Origin: Caproicibacterium argilliputei | Lineage (GTDB): Bacteria; Bacillota; Clostridia; Oscillospirales; Acutalibacteraceae | NCBI RefSeq assembly: GCF_029211325.2 | Contig: NZ_CP135996.1 | Location: 1,116,001 to 1,180,000, forward strand | Direction of reading: 5' to 3' | DNA: 64,000 bases | Notes under the pieces: generated by a model | Seen by the model: only the letters and a program-made list of their open reading frames with translations | What the model was told of the DNA's origin: nothing | Databases searched by the model: none | Program-made: the position numbers and the translations under genes | Shown: positions 34,421 to 43,292 of the stretch, piece after piece | How the letters are laid out: each line of letters starts with the position of its first letter | How positions within the stretch are numbered: position 1 is the first letter of the stretch

Positions 34421-34743
34421 TGATTCAATGCAGGTTTCTTTCAGATTCCACGACAGGGCAGTGTGTCGGCTTTGCGTTTTCCGGTCATGCCGGCAGCCGT
34501 GAGGCAGGCAGAAACGTGGTGTGTGCCGCCGTTTCTTCCGCCGCTTATCTGACGGCAAATGCGCTGACAGATGTTTTGCACAGCAAAGCGGAGATTACCG
34601 AACAGGACGGGGTTCTGCACTTGCGGGTGCCGCCTGCGGACGAGCCGAAGTGCCGCCCTTTCCTGCAGGCGCTGAAACTGCACATTGAGAATTTGGAAGA
34701 ACAGTATCCGAAGTATATCAACATGAGTGATAAAGAGGTGTAA
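34420..34743 (+). CDS. prp: Ribosomal-processing cysteine protease Prp
   Basis: 107 aa. Catalytic His in FSGHAGSREAG and Cys in VVCAAVSSAAY are both present. Prp removes the N-terminal extension of L27, which is encoded next. The L27 here begins [14 protein letters not shown], the predicted cleavage being after Phe9. Confidence 0.95.
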   Translation: MIQCRFLSDSTTGQCVGFAFSGHAGSREAGRNVVCAAVSSAAYLTANALTDVLHSKAEITEQDGVLHLRVPPADEPKCRPFLQALKLHIENLEEQYPKYINMSDKEV

Positions 34744-34746
34744 AAA

Positions 34747-35031
34747 ATGCTGAAAGTTAATATTCAGTTATTTGCTCATAAAAAAGGTATGGGTTCCACA
34801 AAGAACGGCCGTGATTCCGAGTCGAAGCGCCTTGGCGTGAAGCGTGCGGACGGTCAGTTCGTGCTGGCCGGCAACATCCTGGTCAAACAGCGCGGTACCC
34901 ACATTCATCCCGGCGAGAACGTGGGCATCGGTTCCGATGACACGCTGTATGCAAAGGTGAACGGTAAAGTCAAATTTGAGCGCCTGGGCGCAGATCGTAA
35001 AAAAGTCAGCGTTTACGCAGCAGAACAGTAA
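34747..35031 (+). CDS. rpmA: 50S ribosomal protein L27
   Basis: 94 aa, with the cleavable N-terminal MLKVNIQLF followed by [19 protein letters not shown] and the [10 protein letters not shown] motif. Fits the Firmicute type that requires Prp. Followed by a strong terminator. Confidence 0.98.
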   Translation: MLKVNIQLFAHKKGMGSTKNGRDSESKRLGVKRADGQFVLAGNILVKQRGTHIHPGENVGIGSDDTLYAKVNGKVKFERLGADRKKVSVYAAEQ

Positions 35032-35044
35032 ATCAGCAAAGCAG

Positions 35045-35075
35045 AATCCCAGGCGATGCAGCCTGGGATTTTTGC
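35045..35075 (+). terminator. Intrinsic terminator after rpmA
   Basis: AATCCCAGGC (35045-35054) pairs with GCCTGGGATT (35061-35070), followed by TTT. Confidence 0.85.
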
Positions 35076-35203
35076 TGTTTTCAGGGCAGAATAATAGCAA
35101 ACGGCGAAATGCGCAGAGTTTGCCGTTTGCTGATAAACCAGAGGGTACAGCAGTGCACCCGCAGAACACGCGGGCGCGCGTACCGCGCCGACAGGAGTAA
35201 ATT

Positions 35204-36475
35204 ATGTTTATAGACAGTGCGAAAATTCATGTGCAAGCAGGCAGCGGCGGTGCGGGTGCCGTTTCGTTCCGGCGGGAAAAATATGTCGCGGCGGGCGGCC
35301 CAGACGGCGGCGACGGCGGCCGCGGCGGCAGCGTCGTGTTTTTGGCGGACGATAACCTTTCTACTCTGAGCGATTACCGCTACCGCCGGAAATTTGTCGC
35401 GAAAAACGGAGAGGATGGCCGCGGGAAAAGATGTTCCGGAAAAAAAGGCGAAGACCTGGTTCTGCGCGTGCCGCGCGGCACACTGGTAAAGGATGCAGCA
35501 ACCGGCCGCTTGCTGGCGGATATTTCCGGTGATGAGCCGCAGACGGTGCTGCAGGGCGGCCGCGGCGGCTGGGGCAATGTGCATTTTGCAACGCCGACGC
35601 GGCAGGTGCCGCGCTTTGCCAAACCCGGCACGCCCGGTATGGAACTGGACGTGCAACTGGAACTGAAGCTGCTGGCGGATGTTGGGTTGGTCGGGTTTCC
35701 GAATGTGGGCAAAAGCACTCTGGTCAGCGTGGTCAGCGAAGCGCGACCTAACATTGCCAATTACCACTTCACAACTCTGACACCGGTGCTCGGCGTGGTG
35801 CATCTTTCCGAAGGGCGTTCCTTTGTCATGGCAGACATTCCCGGTTTGGTAGAGGGCGCTTGGCAGGGAGTGGGGCTGGGACATCAATTCCTGCGCCATG
35901 TGGAGCGCTGCCGGCTGCTGCTGCACATTGTAGATGTTTCCGGCAGCGAGGGCCGCGACCCAAAGGAGGACTTCCAGATCATCAATGCGGAACTGCGCAA
36001 ATTTAATCCGGAGCTTGCTGAGCGGCCGATGCTGGTGGCAGGCAACAAATGCGACTTGACGGACGAAGCGCACGTGGAAGCGTTCCGTAAGTTTGTGGAG
36101 GAGCAGGGATACCTTTTCTATCCCATCATGGCGCCCATCCGCGAGGGCGTGGACCCGCTGCTGAATAAAATTACGGAAGAACTCAGCAAACTGCCGCCGA
36201 TTCGCAGCTATGAGCCGGAGCCTGCTCCCCTGCCGAAGCCGGAAGAAATTTCGCGCGGCGAGGTGCGGATTACGCGGGAAGACGGCATTTTTGTGGTGGA
36301 AGCTCCGTGGCTGCTGCAGGTGATGCAGTCGGTGAATTTTGACGATTACGAATCCCTTCAGTACTTTCAGCGCGTGCTGCTGGAAACCGGTGTGGACGCG
36401 CGCCTGCAGGAAGCCGGCGTGCAGGACGGCGATACCGTTTCGATTTACGATGTGCAGTTTGATTATATTGCATAA
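35204..36475 (+). CDS. obgE: GTPase Obg (CgtA)
   Basis: 423 aa. N-terminal glycine-rich Obg fold (AGSGGAGAVSFRREKY, GGPDGGDGGRGG), G domain with GFPNVGKSTLVS, DIPGLVEGA and AGNKCDL, and a C-terminal OCT domain. Involved in 50S maturation. ACAGGAG precedes the ATG. Usually next to rpmA in Firmicutes. Confidence 0.97.
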   Translation: MFIDSAKIHVQAGSGGAGAVSFRREKYVAAGGPDGGDGGRGGSVVFLADDNLSTLSDYRYRRKFVAKNGEDGRGKRCSGKKGEDLVLRVPRGTLVKDAATGRLLADISGDEPQTVLQGGRGGWGNVHFATPTRQVPRFAKPGTPGMELDVQLELKLLADVGLVGFPNVGKSTLVSVVSEARPNIANYHFTTLTPVLGVVHLSEGRSFVMADIPGLVEGAWQGVGLGHQFLRHVERCRLLLHIVDVSGSEGRDPKEDFQIINAELRKFNPELAERPMLVAGNKCDLTDEAHVEAFRKFVEEQGYLFYPIMAPIREGVDPLLNKITEELSKLPPIRSYEPEPAPLPKPEEISRGEVRITREDGIFVVEAPWLLQVMQSVNFDDYESLQYFQRVLLETGVDARLQEAGVQDGDTVSIYDVQFDYIA

Positions 36476-36501
36476 GAATTTTTTTGACATAGAGGTGCGC
36501 C

Positions 36502-36906
36502 ATGGAACGTTTTTTAGAGAAGCCCTGTGACCCCAAAACGCTCAGCCCGCTGACCCTTGCCTTTGTCGGGGACTGCGTCTTTGAGCTTTTTGTGCGGGAA
36601 AAGCTGGTGTGTGATGCCAACCAGCCGGTTAAGGCGCTGCACAGGCAGTCGGTGCAGCGTGTCTGCTGTACCGCACAGGCGGCGGACTGCGCGGTTCTGC
36701 AGCCCCTGTTGACACAGGAAGAAATCGATGTGCTGCACCGCGGCCGCAACGCACATACCAACCATTTGCCCAAAAATGCATCGGTTGCGGCGTATCATGC
36801 GGCGACCGGCTTGGAGTGTTTGTTTGGCTATTTGTATCTGCAGGGAAAGCTAGAGCGCCTGCGCGCTCTGTTTCAGGTTCTGGATTCGGAGCAGGCACAA
36901 GCATGA
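36502..36906 (+). CDS. mrnC: Mini-ribonuclease III
   Basis: 134 aa RNase III-like catalytic domain without a dsRNA-binding domain. Contains LAFVGDCVFELFVRE with the metal-binding Asp, RGRNAH, and HAATGLECLFGYLYL. It matures 23S rRNA. AGAGGTGCGCC precedes the ATG. Confidence 0.93.
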   Translation: MERFLEKPCDPKTLSPLTLAFVGDCVFELFVREKLVCDANQPVKALHRQSVQRVCCTAQAADCAVLQPLLTQEEIDVLHRGRNAHTNHLPKNASVAAYHAATGLECLFGYLYLQGKLERLRALFQVLDSEQAQA

Positions 36907-36918
36907 GAGGTGAGAAAT

Positions 36919-37836
36919 TTGTCGGGAAAACAGGAAAGTACAGCAAAAAGAATCTTCATTGACCTTTTGATTTATGTAGCGAGCGGCTGTATTTTTGCCG
37001 TGGCCATCAATGTTTTCACCGCTCCCAACAAAATTGCGCCGGGCGGCGTGACAGGCCTTTCCACGGTCATTAACTACGTTAGCGGGCTGCCCATCGGCGC
37101 GGTTTCCTTTGTCATCAATATCCCGATTTTTATCTGGGCGTTTTTTGAGATTGGATACAAACTGGTTACGAAAACCATTGTGGCTGCGCTGATTTCGTCT
37201 GTTTCCATTGACTGGCTCAGTGCGTTTCTGCCGGCTTACCACGGTGACCCGATGCTGGCGGCACTTTTCGGTGGTTTGCTGGAGGGCATCAGCCTGGCGC
37301 TGGTTTTCATGCGCGGCTCCACCACAGGCGGCACCGATATGATTGCGCGGGTGCTGAAGCGCCACTTCCGGCACTTGAGTACCGGCCGGCTGATGATGTC
37401 GGTGGATGTGCTGGTGGTTCTGGCTTCCGCCGTAGTTTACCGCCGGGTGGAAAGCGCGCTGTACGCGGTCATTTATCTGTTTGTTTCCACGCGGGTGATT
37501 GACGCGATTCTTTATGGTGCGGATTCCGGCACTGGCAAAGTGCTGTGGATTGTGACGCGGGTTCCGGATCGGATTGCCAGCCGAATTTTAAATGAAGTCG
37601 ACCGCGGGGTAACGGCCATGCATTCCAAGGGGATGTACAGCGGGCGTGAGGGCGAAGTCCTGATGTGCGCCGTGAGCCGCTCTGAGGTTTACCAGGTGAT
37701 GGATCTGGTAAAAGCGGAAGACAGCAATGCCTTTATGGTGGTCGGCGATGCCGGGGAGATTCGCGGAGAGGGCTTCCGCAGTTCTGTACCTGCAGATAAA
37801 ACCCTGCCGCAGCTGCTTGCGGAACGAAAAAAGTAA
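36919..37836 (+). CDS. YitT family membrane protein (DUF161/DUF2179)
   Basis: 305 aa. Five to six N-terminal membrane segments with IFAVAINVFTAPNKIAPGG and MRGSTTGGTDMIAR, then a C-terminal cytoplasmic DUF2179 domain (TRVPDRIASRILNEVDRGVT and MHSKGMYSGREGEVLM). TTG 36919 is used because GAGAGGTG is 6 bp upstream. Function of this large Firmicute family is unsettled. Ends at a strong terminator. Confidence 0.9.
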   Translation: MSGKQESTAKRIFIDLLIYVASGCIFAVAINVFTAPNKIAPGGVTGLSTVINYVSGLPIGAVSFVINIPIFIWAFFEIGYKLVTKTIVAALISSVSIDWLSAFLPAYHGDPMLAALFGGLLEGISLALVFMRGSTTGGTDMIARVLKRHFRHLSTGRLMMSVDVLVVLASAVVYRRVESALYAVIYLFVSTRVIDAILYGADSGTGKVLWIVTRVPDRIASRILNEVDRGVTAMHSKGMYSGREGEVLMCAVSRSEVYQVMDLVKAEDSNAFMVVGDAGEIRGEGFRSSVPADKTLPQLLAERKK

Positions 37837-37860
37837 GCTGGCTGTTTCTCTGAAAATAAG

Positions 37861-37912
37861 CAGGGACCGGGCCGCTCTGCAGGAAACTGCAGGGCCGCCC
37901 GATCCCTTTTTT
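37861..37912 (+). terminator. Large GC-rich terminator
   Basis: A long stem built from GGGA, CCGGGC, CGCTCTGCAG and their complements, loop GAAA at the centre, followed by TTTTTT. On the other strand the small minus-strand gene ends nearby. Confidence 0.8.
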
Positions 37913-37927
37913 CAGCTTAGCACAGTG

Positions 37928-38113
37928 TTAGCCTTCGTATTTAGAAGTGGTGCGATTCTGTGCATTCTGCGTTTTTTTATTCTGCGCGTTCTGTGCTTTT
38001 TTGTTCTGCGCTTCCTGCTCTTTCTTGTTCTGGCTCTGGCTGTTTACAGAGTTGTTGCAGTTCTGCGTGGAGCTTTCGTATTTGCTGGTAGTAGAAGATT
38101 TCTGGTTATCCAA
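37928..38113 (-). CDS. Asn/Gln/Lys-rich small protein with internal repeats, likely sporulation-controlled
   Basis: 61 aa, starting TTG at 38113 after an ideal AAGGAGGTGA. It begins MDNQKSSTTSKYESS and ends NRTTSKYEG; TTSKYE occurs at both ends. The middle repeats QNKKAQNAQNKKTQNAQN. It has no membrane segment and no Cys except one. A sigma-E-like promoter lies 22 bp upstream. Composition recalls gamma-type small acid-soluble spore proteins, but no family match is certain. Confidence 0.6.
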   Translation of the reverse strand: MDNQKSSTTSKYESSTQNCNNSVNSQSQNKKEQEAQNKKAQNAQNKKTQNAQNRTTSKYEG

Positions 38114-38134
38114 AATGCTCACCTCCTTACGTGG

Positions 38135-38164
38135 GTAGTATGACACAAGGTGCAAAAAATATAC
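38135..38164 (-). promoter_or_regulatory. Candidate sigma-E sporulation promoter
   Basis: On the minus strand GTATATT (38158-38164), 15 bp, CATACTAC (38135-38142), matching the sigma-E consensus (KMATATT and CATACnnT) in most positions. No good sigma-A site is seen here. Confidence 0.55.
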
Positions 38165-38180
38165 GAAATGAGGGTTTGCT

Positions 38181-39518
38181 TTGTCTTTGCCAATTTTGTT
38201 TTTTGAAAGGATGCAGCAGCAGCTGGGCGGGCAGGCAGCGGCGTTTTTTTCCTGCTACGACCGTCCGGCGCTGCGCGGACTGCGGCTGAACCCGCTGAAG
38301 TGCAGCAAAGAAATTTTGGCAGCGGCGCTGCCGTTTCCGCTGGAACCCGCGCCGTTTTCGCCGTTTTCGTATTATGCGCCGGAGTCCTTTCGACCGGGCC
38401 GTGAGCCGCTGCACCATGCCGGTGCGTTTTATATGCAGGAGCCGAGCGCGGCGGCGGCGGTGACGGCGCTGCGTCCGCAGCCGGGGGAGCGAATTTTAGA
38501 CCTCTGCGCGGCGCCGGGCGGCAAAAGCACGCAGATTGCGGGCTTGCTTGCCGGAAAAGGCTTGCTTTGGAGCAATGAGTTGGTGCGCAGCCGGGCAAAA
38601 ATCCTGCTTTCCAATATGGAGCGGCTTGGCGTGCGCAACGCGGTGGTTAGTTCCTGTGCGCCGGAAGTGCTTTGTACAGCGCTGGCAGGCTTCTTTGACC
38701 GCGTTCTGGTGGATGCGCCCTGCTCGGGAGAGGGAATGTTCCGGCGGGATGAAACGGCAGTGCAGGAATGGTCGCCGGAACACGTGGACGCCTGTGCGGT
38801 GCGGCAGCAGGCAATTTTGGAAAGTGCCCGGCAGGCGGTACGTCCCGGCGGTGTGCTGACCTACTCCACCTGCACCTTTTCTCCGCAGGAAAACGAAGGT
38901 GTCGTTACAGAATTTTTAAAACGGCACGCGGATTTTACGCTTGCGGACTGCGGTTTACAGGGCGGCAGACCCGCTTTGGAAAAAGCCCGCCGGATTTACC
39001 CGATGGATGGCGGGGAGGGGCACTTTGTGGCGGTGATGCGCCGCGACGGGGATGCGCCGCGACTGCCCGCGGCAGGCCGCTTTTCCGAATCGCTTGCGGC
39101 GAAGGAACTGCTTGGGCAGCTTTTTGCGGCGCTGCCGGAGGGGATTCCCACGCAGTTTGGGGACAAGCTGTATTTGCTTCCGCAGGGGCTGCCGCCGCTG
39201 CAGGGGCTGGGTGTTTTGCGCGCCGGTGTTTTGTTGGGCGAGGAAAAGCCGGTGCACCGCAAGGGGGCGCTGCCACGGCTGGAACCGGCGCACGCGGCTT
39301 TTCTGGCAGCAGAGCCGCGGCAGCTCCTGCAGTGCGTGGCGCTTGAGCGGGAGGACGCCCGTGTGCAGGCATTTTTGCACGGCGAAGAAATCGAAGTCCC
39401 GCAGGAGTACCGCGGATACTGTGGCGTTTCGGTGAGCGGTGTGACGGTCGGCTTTGGCAAAGCGGGCGGCGGCCGCTTCAAGAATCACTATCCCAAAGGT
39501 CTGCGGATGCTGGGCTGA
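38181..39518 (+). CDS. RsmF/NOL1-NOP2-sun family RNA 5-methylcytosine methyltransferase
   Basis: 445 aa. SAM motif I LDLCAAPGGKSTQIA, catalytic PCSGEGMFRRD, and second Cys in TYSTCTFSPQENE, as in m5C rRNA methyltransferases. A C-terminal RsmF-type domain with FGKAGGGRFKNHYPKGLRML follows. TTG start with GAGGG 6 bp upstream. Target likely 16S rRNA by similarity to YebU/RsmF, but not proven. Confidence 0.88.
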   Translation: MSLPILFFERMQQQLGGQAAAFFSCYDRPALRGLRLNPLKCSKEILAAALPFPLEPAPFSPFSYYAPESFRPGREPLHHAGAFYMQEPSAAAAVTALRPQPGERILDLCAAPGGKSTQIAGLLAGKGLLWSNELVRSRAKILLSNMERLGVRNAVVSSCAPEVLCTALAGFFDRVLVDAPCSGEGMFRRDETAVQEWSPEHVDACAVRQQAILESARQAVRPGGVLTYSTCTFSPQENEGVVTEFLKRHADFTLADCGLQGGRPALEKARRIYPMDGGEGHFVAVMRRDGDAPRLPAAGRFSESLAAKELLGQLFAALPEGIPTQFGDKLYLLPQGLPPLQGLGVLRAGVLLGEEKPVHRKGALPRLEPAHAAFLAAEPRQLLQCVALEREDARVQAFLHGEEIEVPQEYRGYCGVSVSGVTVGFGKAGGGRFKNHYPKGLRMLG

Positions 39519-39602
39519 ACGCACAGAAAAAGGCAGCAAACTGTAACACGCTTTACATTTTTCCGTTTTTTTCTGTGCCATAATGAAAACAAAGCAAATG
39601 AC

Positions 39603-39631
39603 TTGTCAGAATATTGTTTGCGTGCTAAAAT
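39603..39631 (+). promoter_or_regulatory. Sigma-A type promoter for ilvE
   Basis: TTGTCA (39603-39608), 17 bp, TAAAAT (39626-39631), with TGC before the -10. Confidence 0.75.
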
Positions 39632-39663
39632 AGAAAGCAATCAAGAGAAAGAGGGCATTTTCA

Positions 39664-40734
39664 ATGCAGGAAATCCGCTATGAACTGACAAAAACGCCAA
39701 AGAAAAAGCCGGCACCGGGCGACTCGCTGCCGTTTGGCACCATCTTTACAGACCATATGTTTGTAATGGATTATACGGAAGGTACGGGTTGGCACGACCC
39801 ACGCATTGTTCCGTATGCGCCGCTGCAGCTTGACCCGGCTGCCATGGTTCTGCATTATGCACAGGAGTCTTTTGAAGGAATGAAGGCATATCGCACGCCG
39901 GACGGTTCCATTCAGCTGTTCCGTCCCGAAAAGAACGCAGCGCGCTTTCAGTCTACCCATGAGCGTATGTGTATGCCGGTTGTGCCGGAGCAGGACTTTG
40001 TCGAGGCCATCAAGGCGCTGGTCAAGGTGGAAAAGGACTGGGTGCCAACTCTGCCGGGCGAGTCCCTGTACATTCGTCCGTTCTGCATTGCAACGGAAGC
40101 ACACCTGGGTGTTAAGCCCTCTGAAACTTATCAGTTTATCATCATCTGCTGCCCGGTGGCGGCTTACTACAAGACTGGCCTGAATCCGGTGAAAATTTAC
40201 GTGGAGGACAAGTATGTCCGCGCAACACCCGGTGGAACCGGCTACATCAAGTGCGGCGGCAACTATGCGGCATCCTTGATTTCACAGGAAACTGCTGAAA
40301 AACTCGGCTACAGCCAGACACTTTGGCTGGACGGTGTGGAGCGCAAGTATGTGGAGGAAGTCGGTTCCATGAACTGCTTCTTTAAAATTGACGGTACGGT
40401 TTACACAGCGCCAACCGTGGGCACGGTGCTGCCCGGCATTACCCGGATGTCTTGCATCGAATTGCTGAAAAAGTGGGGATACACCGTTTCCGTTGACCGT
40501 CTGCCGATTGCGGATGTCATGAAGGCCGGCAAAGCAGGCAAACTGGAAGAAGTTTTTGGCACCGGTACGGCGGCGGTCATTTCGCCGGTTGGTGAGCTGC
40601 GCTACGAAGGGGAGGTTGCGCGGATTAACGGCGGCAAGACCGGCGCGCTGACTCAGAAGCTGTATGATACGCTTACGGGAATCCAGTGGGGCAAACTGCC
40701 GGATGACATGGGCTGGACCACCAAGGTCTGCTGA
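39664..40734 (+). CDS. ilvE: Branched-chain amino acid aminotransferase
   Basis: 356 aa, fold type IV PLP enzyme interconverting branched-chain amino acids and keto acids. The PLP lysine is in GTGYIKCGGNYAAS; also HYAQESFEGMKAYR and GTAAVISPVG. GAAAGAGGG precedes the ATG. Monocistronic with promoter and terminator. Confidence 0.95.
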   Translation: MQEIRYELTKTPKKKPAPGDSLPFGTIFTDHMFVMDYTEGTGWHDPRIVPYAPLQLDPAAMVLHYAQESFEGMKAYRTPDGSIQLFRPEKNAARFQSTHERMCMPVVPEQDFVEAIKALVKVEKDWVPTLPGESLYIRPFCIATEAHLGVKPSETYQFIIICCPVAAYYKTGLNPVKIYVEDKYVRATPGGTGYIKCGGNYAASLISQETAEKLGYSQTLWLDGVERKYVEEVGSMNCFFKIDGTVYTAPTVGTVLPGITRMSCIELLKKWGYTVSVDRLPIADVMKAGKAGKLEEVFGTGTAAVISPVGELRYEGEVARINGGKTGALTQKLYDTLTGIQWGKLPDDMGWTTKVC

Positions 40735-40754
40735 AACGGATTTTAAAAAATACC

Positions 40755-40788
40755 AATGCCACTCTGCGGTGCGGAGTGGCATTTTTTA
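40755..40788 (+). terminator. Terminator of ilvE directly before the next gene's RBS
   Basis: AATGCCACTC (40755-40764) pairs with GAGTGGCATT (40774-40783), followed by TTTTTT; GGAGG of the rluA-like gene is 3 bp later. Confidence 0.8.
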
Positions 40789-40798
40789 CGGAGGAAGT

Positions 40799-41695
40799 AT
40801 GCGGGAATTATCCTTTACGGTGCCGGAGCGGTACGAAGGTGTCAGCGTGCGTGGCTTTCTGCGCGGACCGTGTGGCGTGTCTGCACGTCTGTTGGCACAG
40901 TGCAAGCGCGTGGAGCAGGGCATTTGCGTTGCGGGGGAGCAAAAGATTGCCACGGATAAGCTGCACGCCGGCGAGGTAGTTGTCCTGCGCTTACCGCAGG
41001 AACAGGAGGGGCTGCCGGTGCATCCCAACGGCGCGGCGCCGCTTGCGGTGCTGTATGAGGATGCTTCGGTTCTGGCGGTGAACAAACCCGCCGGCATGAT
41101 TCTGTATGCGCGGGCAGGACAGATGACCGGTACCTTGCGGGATGTTGCGTTGACCTATCTGGAAGCCCGTGGGGAAATGCCGGTGTTCCATCCGCTTTAC
41201 CGGCTGGATCGTGACACCACCGGCCTTGTACTGCTGGCGAAAGACCGCTACAGCGCGTCGGCTGTACCGCCAACAGTGCAGAAAGTGTATTGGGCGGTCT
41301 GTGAAGGAACGCTCTCCGGCAGTGGCACGATTGAAAAACCAATTGGCCTGCAGGCAGGCAGTAAGGTACGCCAGTGCGTGTGCGCAGAGGGGCGGCCGTC
41401 GGTGACGCACTGGCAGGCGGCCGCGGCCGGGCAGGGGCACACGCTGGTGCGGTGTGTGCTTGACACCGGACGCACCCACCAGATTCGCGTGCATATGGCT
41501 TCCATCGGACACCCGCTTGCCGGGGATGATTTTTATGGCGGCAACCGGGCGCTCATCGACCGACAGGCGCTGCATTGCGCTTCGGCGCGGTTTGTTTCGC
41601 CTGCCGCAGGCGAGCAGAACGTTCGTGCGCCGCTTCCAGCGGATTATCATGCGCTGCTGTGCCGCCTGCAGCTTTCTGCGCCGGAGCTGGAGTAG
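40799..41695 (+). CDS. RluA-family pseudouridine synthase
   Basis: 298 aa. An S4-like N-terminus is followed by the synthase domain with VNKPAGMIL, catalytic Asp in YRLDRDTTGLVLLAK, and TGRTHQIRVHMASIGHPLAGD. It isomerises uridines in rRNA or tRNA; specific site unknown. The ATG at 40799 follows GGAGGAAGT; the open frame further upstream lies in ilvE and is not used. Confidence 0.93.
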   Translation: MRELSFTVPERYEGVSVRGFLRGPCGVSARLLAQCKRVEQGICVAGEQKIATDKLHAGEVVVLRLPQEQEGLPVHPNGAAPLAVLYEDASVLAVNKPAGMILYARAGQMTGTLRDVALTYLEARGEMPVFHPLYRLDRDTTGLVLLAKDRYSASAVPPTVQKVYWAVCEGTLSGSGTIEKPIGLQAGSKVRQCVCAEGRPSVTHWQAAAAGQGHTLVRCVLDTGRTHQIRVHMASIGHPLAGDDFYGGNRALIDRQALHCASARFVSPAAGEQNVRAPLPADYHALLCRLQLSAPELE

Positions 41696-41712
41696 CATTT
41701 TTTTGGGAATTG

Positions 41713-41721
41713 TGCTACAAT
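41713..41721 (+). promoter_or_regulatory. Extended -10 promoter before the unknown protein/luxS
   Basis: TGCTACAAT, extended -10, 30 bp before the gene; the matching -35 is poor. Confidence 0.45.
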
Positions 41722-41750
41722 ACGCTTGAATTCGAAAAGGAGGCGGTCAG

Positions 41751-42629
41751 ATGCCGGCGCCCATTGTTCACTATCTGTTTGCAAAACGCGTACAGGAGGA
41801 ACTGTGCAAAAAAGGAGTTCTTGTTCCAAGCGAGGCTGCTTTTCTTTGGGGTGCGCAGGGCACTGCTCTGTTGACTAACCTGCGGAACAGCGGCCTGACG
41901 GCGGCTGCGCAGCAGCTTAGCGGTCAGCCACCGGCTGTATGGGACAGTCTGCTGCATGACTGCTGTGGAATGGTCCAGCGGGAAAACGGTCTTTCCTGTG
42001 CAGAAGGGCTTCTGTGCAGTTCGGCTTTGGAGCAGGCGGCGACTCCGTATATCTCCTGGTGCGCTGCGCAGATGGCCGCACGCGACCGGTCGCAGCCGGC
42101 GGAAATCTGGAAAAACGAAGAGGAATCCGCGCTTGACTGTATTCTGCTTCGCTATGAATGCGGTGCCCTGCCAACGGATTTTTCCCTGCTGCAGGCGTTG
42201 CCGAAATCCGGCACGGTGCAGAGCGATTTGGCGGAGCTGTTTGCATATCTTCTGGAAAAGGGCGTCGGATTGCCGTATGCGCAGGAACTTTGTCTGCAGG
42301 CACTGGAAGAAAGTCGTCGGCTGTATCGCCGCCTGACGGACAGCACAGGGCTGAAGCGCATTTTTTATCTGCGGCGTGAACATGACAAGCCGCATACATG
42401 GTCCAGTCGGATGCGCAGCTTTACTGAAGATGCCAGCTTTGATTATGCAAATTTGTCAGGGGCTGCATGGGGCACTGGAGAAAATCCAGACAGCCGCACG
42501 TTTTTGCAGCTCTATGACGAAACCGCTGCGCGGGCAGTGCAGCGGGTAACGGCATGGAAACAGGAACAGGACGCGCGGATAACGCGCACTCAATCTCATT
42601 GTAAAGAAAAAGGAGAGCATCAAATATGA
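41751..42629 (+). CDS. Unknown protein, weakly like zinc-dependent phospholipase C-type family
   Basis: 292 aa, mostly helical, without membrane segments. The N-terminus MPAPIVHYLFAKRV and FLWGAQGTALL recall clostridial phospholipase C-like proteins, which have H near the start and GAQGPD; here the Asp is replaced, so metal binding is doubtful. AAAGGAGGCGGT precedes the ATG. It overlaps luxS by 4 bp, implying co-translation. No function assigned. Confidence 0.65.
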   Translation: MPAPIVHYLFAKRVQEELCKKGVLVPSEAAFLWGAQGTALLTNLRNSGLTAAAQQLSGQPPAVWDSLLHDCCGMVQRENGLSCAEGLLCSSALEQAATPYISWCAAQMAARDRSQPAEIWKNEEESALDCILLRYECGALPTDFSLLQALPKSGTVQSDLAELFAYLLEKGVGLPYAQELCLQALEESRRLYRRLTDSTGLKRIFYLRREHDKPHTWSSRMRSFTEDASFDYANLSGAAWGTGENPDSRTFLQLYDETAARAVQRVTAWKQEQDARITRTQSHCKEKGEHQI

Positions 42630-43084
42630 AGCAAATCGCAAGCTTTTGCGTTGACCACAATCTGCTGACGCCCGGAATTTATACGTCCCGTGTGGACGGA
42701 GACATCACGACCTATGACATTCGTATGCGCACACCAAACAAGCCGCCGTTTTTAGAGCAGGCGGCGATGCACACGATTGAGCATCTTTTTGCAACGGCGG
42801 CTCGCAACGGACGCTTCGCGCAGCAGATTATTTATTTTGGCCCCATGGGCTGCCGCACGGGCTTTTACCTGCTGGTTCGGGATCTTTCTCCGGCGAATTC
42901 GATTGTGTTGATTCAGGAAACTTTTCGGCAGATTGCAGACTGGCAGGGCGAAATTCCGGGAGCAAAAGCAGCGGAATGCGGAAACTATTTGGAGCATGAC
43001 CTTGCAGGCGCGGTGCGGGAAGCCAAGCAATTTCTGCCGGTGATTTCGCATTGGTGTGTTTCTGATTTGGTTTATAAATCGTAA
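42626..43084 (+). CDS. luxS: S-ribosylhomocysteine lyase (AI-2 synthase)
   Basis: 152 aa. Zn site HTIEH and catalytic Cys in GPMGCRTGFYLLVR, with the C-terminal segment KQFLPVISHW. It cleaves S-ribosylhomocysteine to homocysteine and DPD, the AI-2 precursor. AAGGAGAG precedes the ATG, within the end of the upstream gene. Confidence 0.96.
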   Translation: MKQIASFCVDHNLLTPGIYTSRVDGDITTYDIRMRTPNKPPFLEQAAMHTIEHLFATAARNGRFAQQIIYFGPMGCRTGFYLLVRDLSPANSIVLIQETFRQIADWQGEIPGAKAAECGNYLEHDLAGAVREAKQFLPVISHWCVSDLVYKS

Positions 43085-43210
43085 CAACTTTGCAATCTTT
43101 ATTTTTAAAAAATGGCTGCTTCTTAAAAAAATCTAACGAGATGCAGTGAATTTGCCTGTACAGATTTTTAAAAGCAGAGGATTCTTGTACTTTCTGTCGA
43201 TGAAAAAAGG

Positions 43211-43239
43211 TTGCATTTTTGTAACTATTGGCTTATAAT
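43211..43239 (+). promoter_or_regulatory. Sigma-A type promoter for the M23 peptidase gene
   Basis: TTGCAT (43211-43216), 17 bp, TATAAT (43234-43239). Confidence 0.8.
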
Positions 43240-43292
43240 GATATCCGTGATGAATACATCCAAACAGAAATCTTGCAGAAGGGATATCTTAT

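Noticed and set aside
37947..38138. Plus-strand Cys/Phe-rich 63-codon frame (CAFCVFLFC pattern)
   Set aside because: It is the complement of the QNKK-type repeats of the minus-strand small gene, which has the better RBS and promoter.
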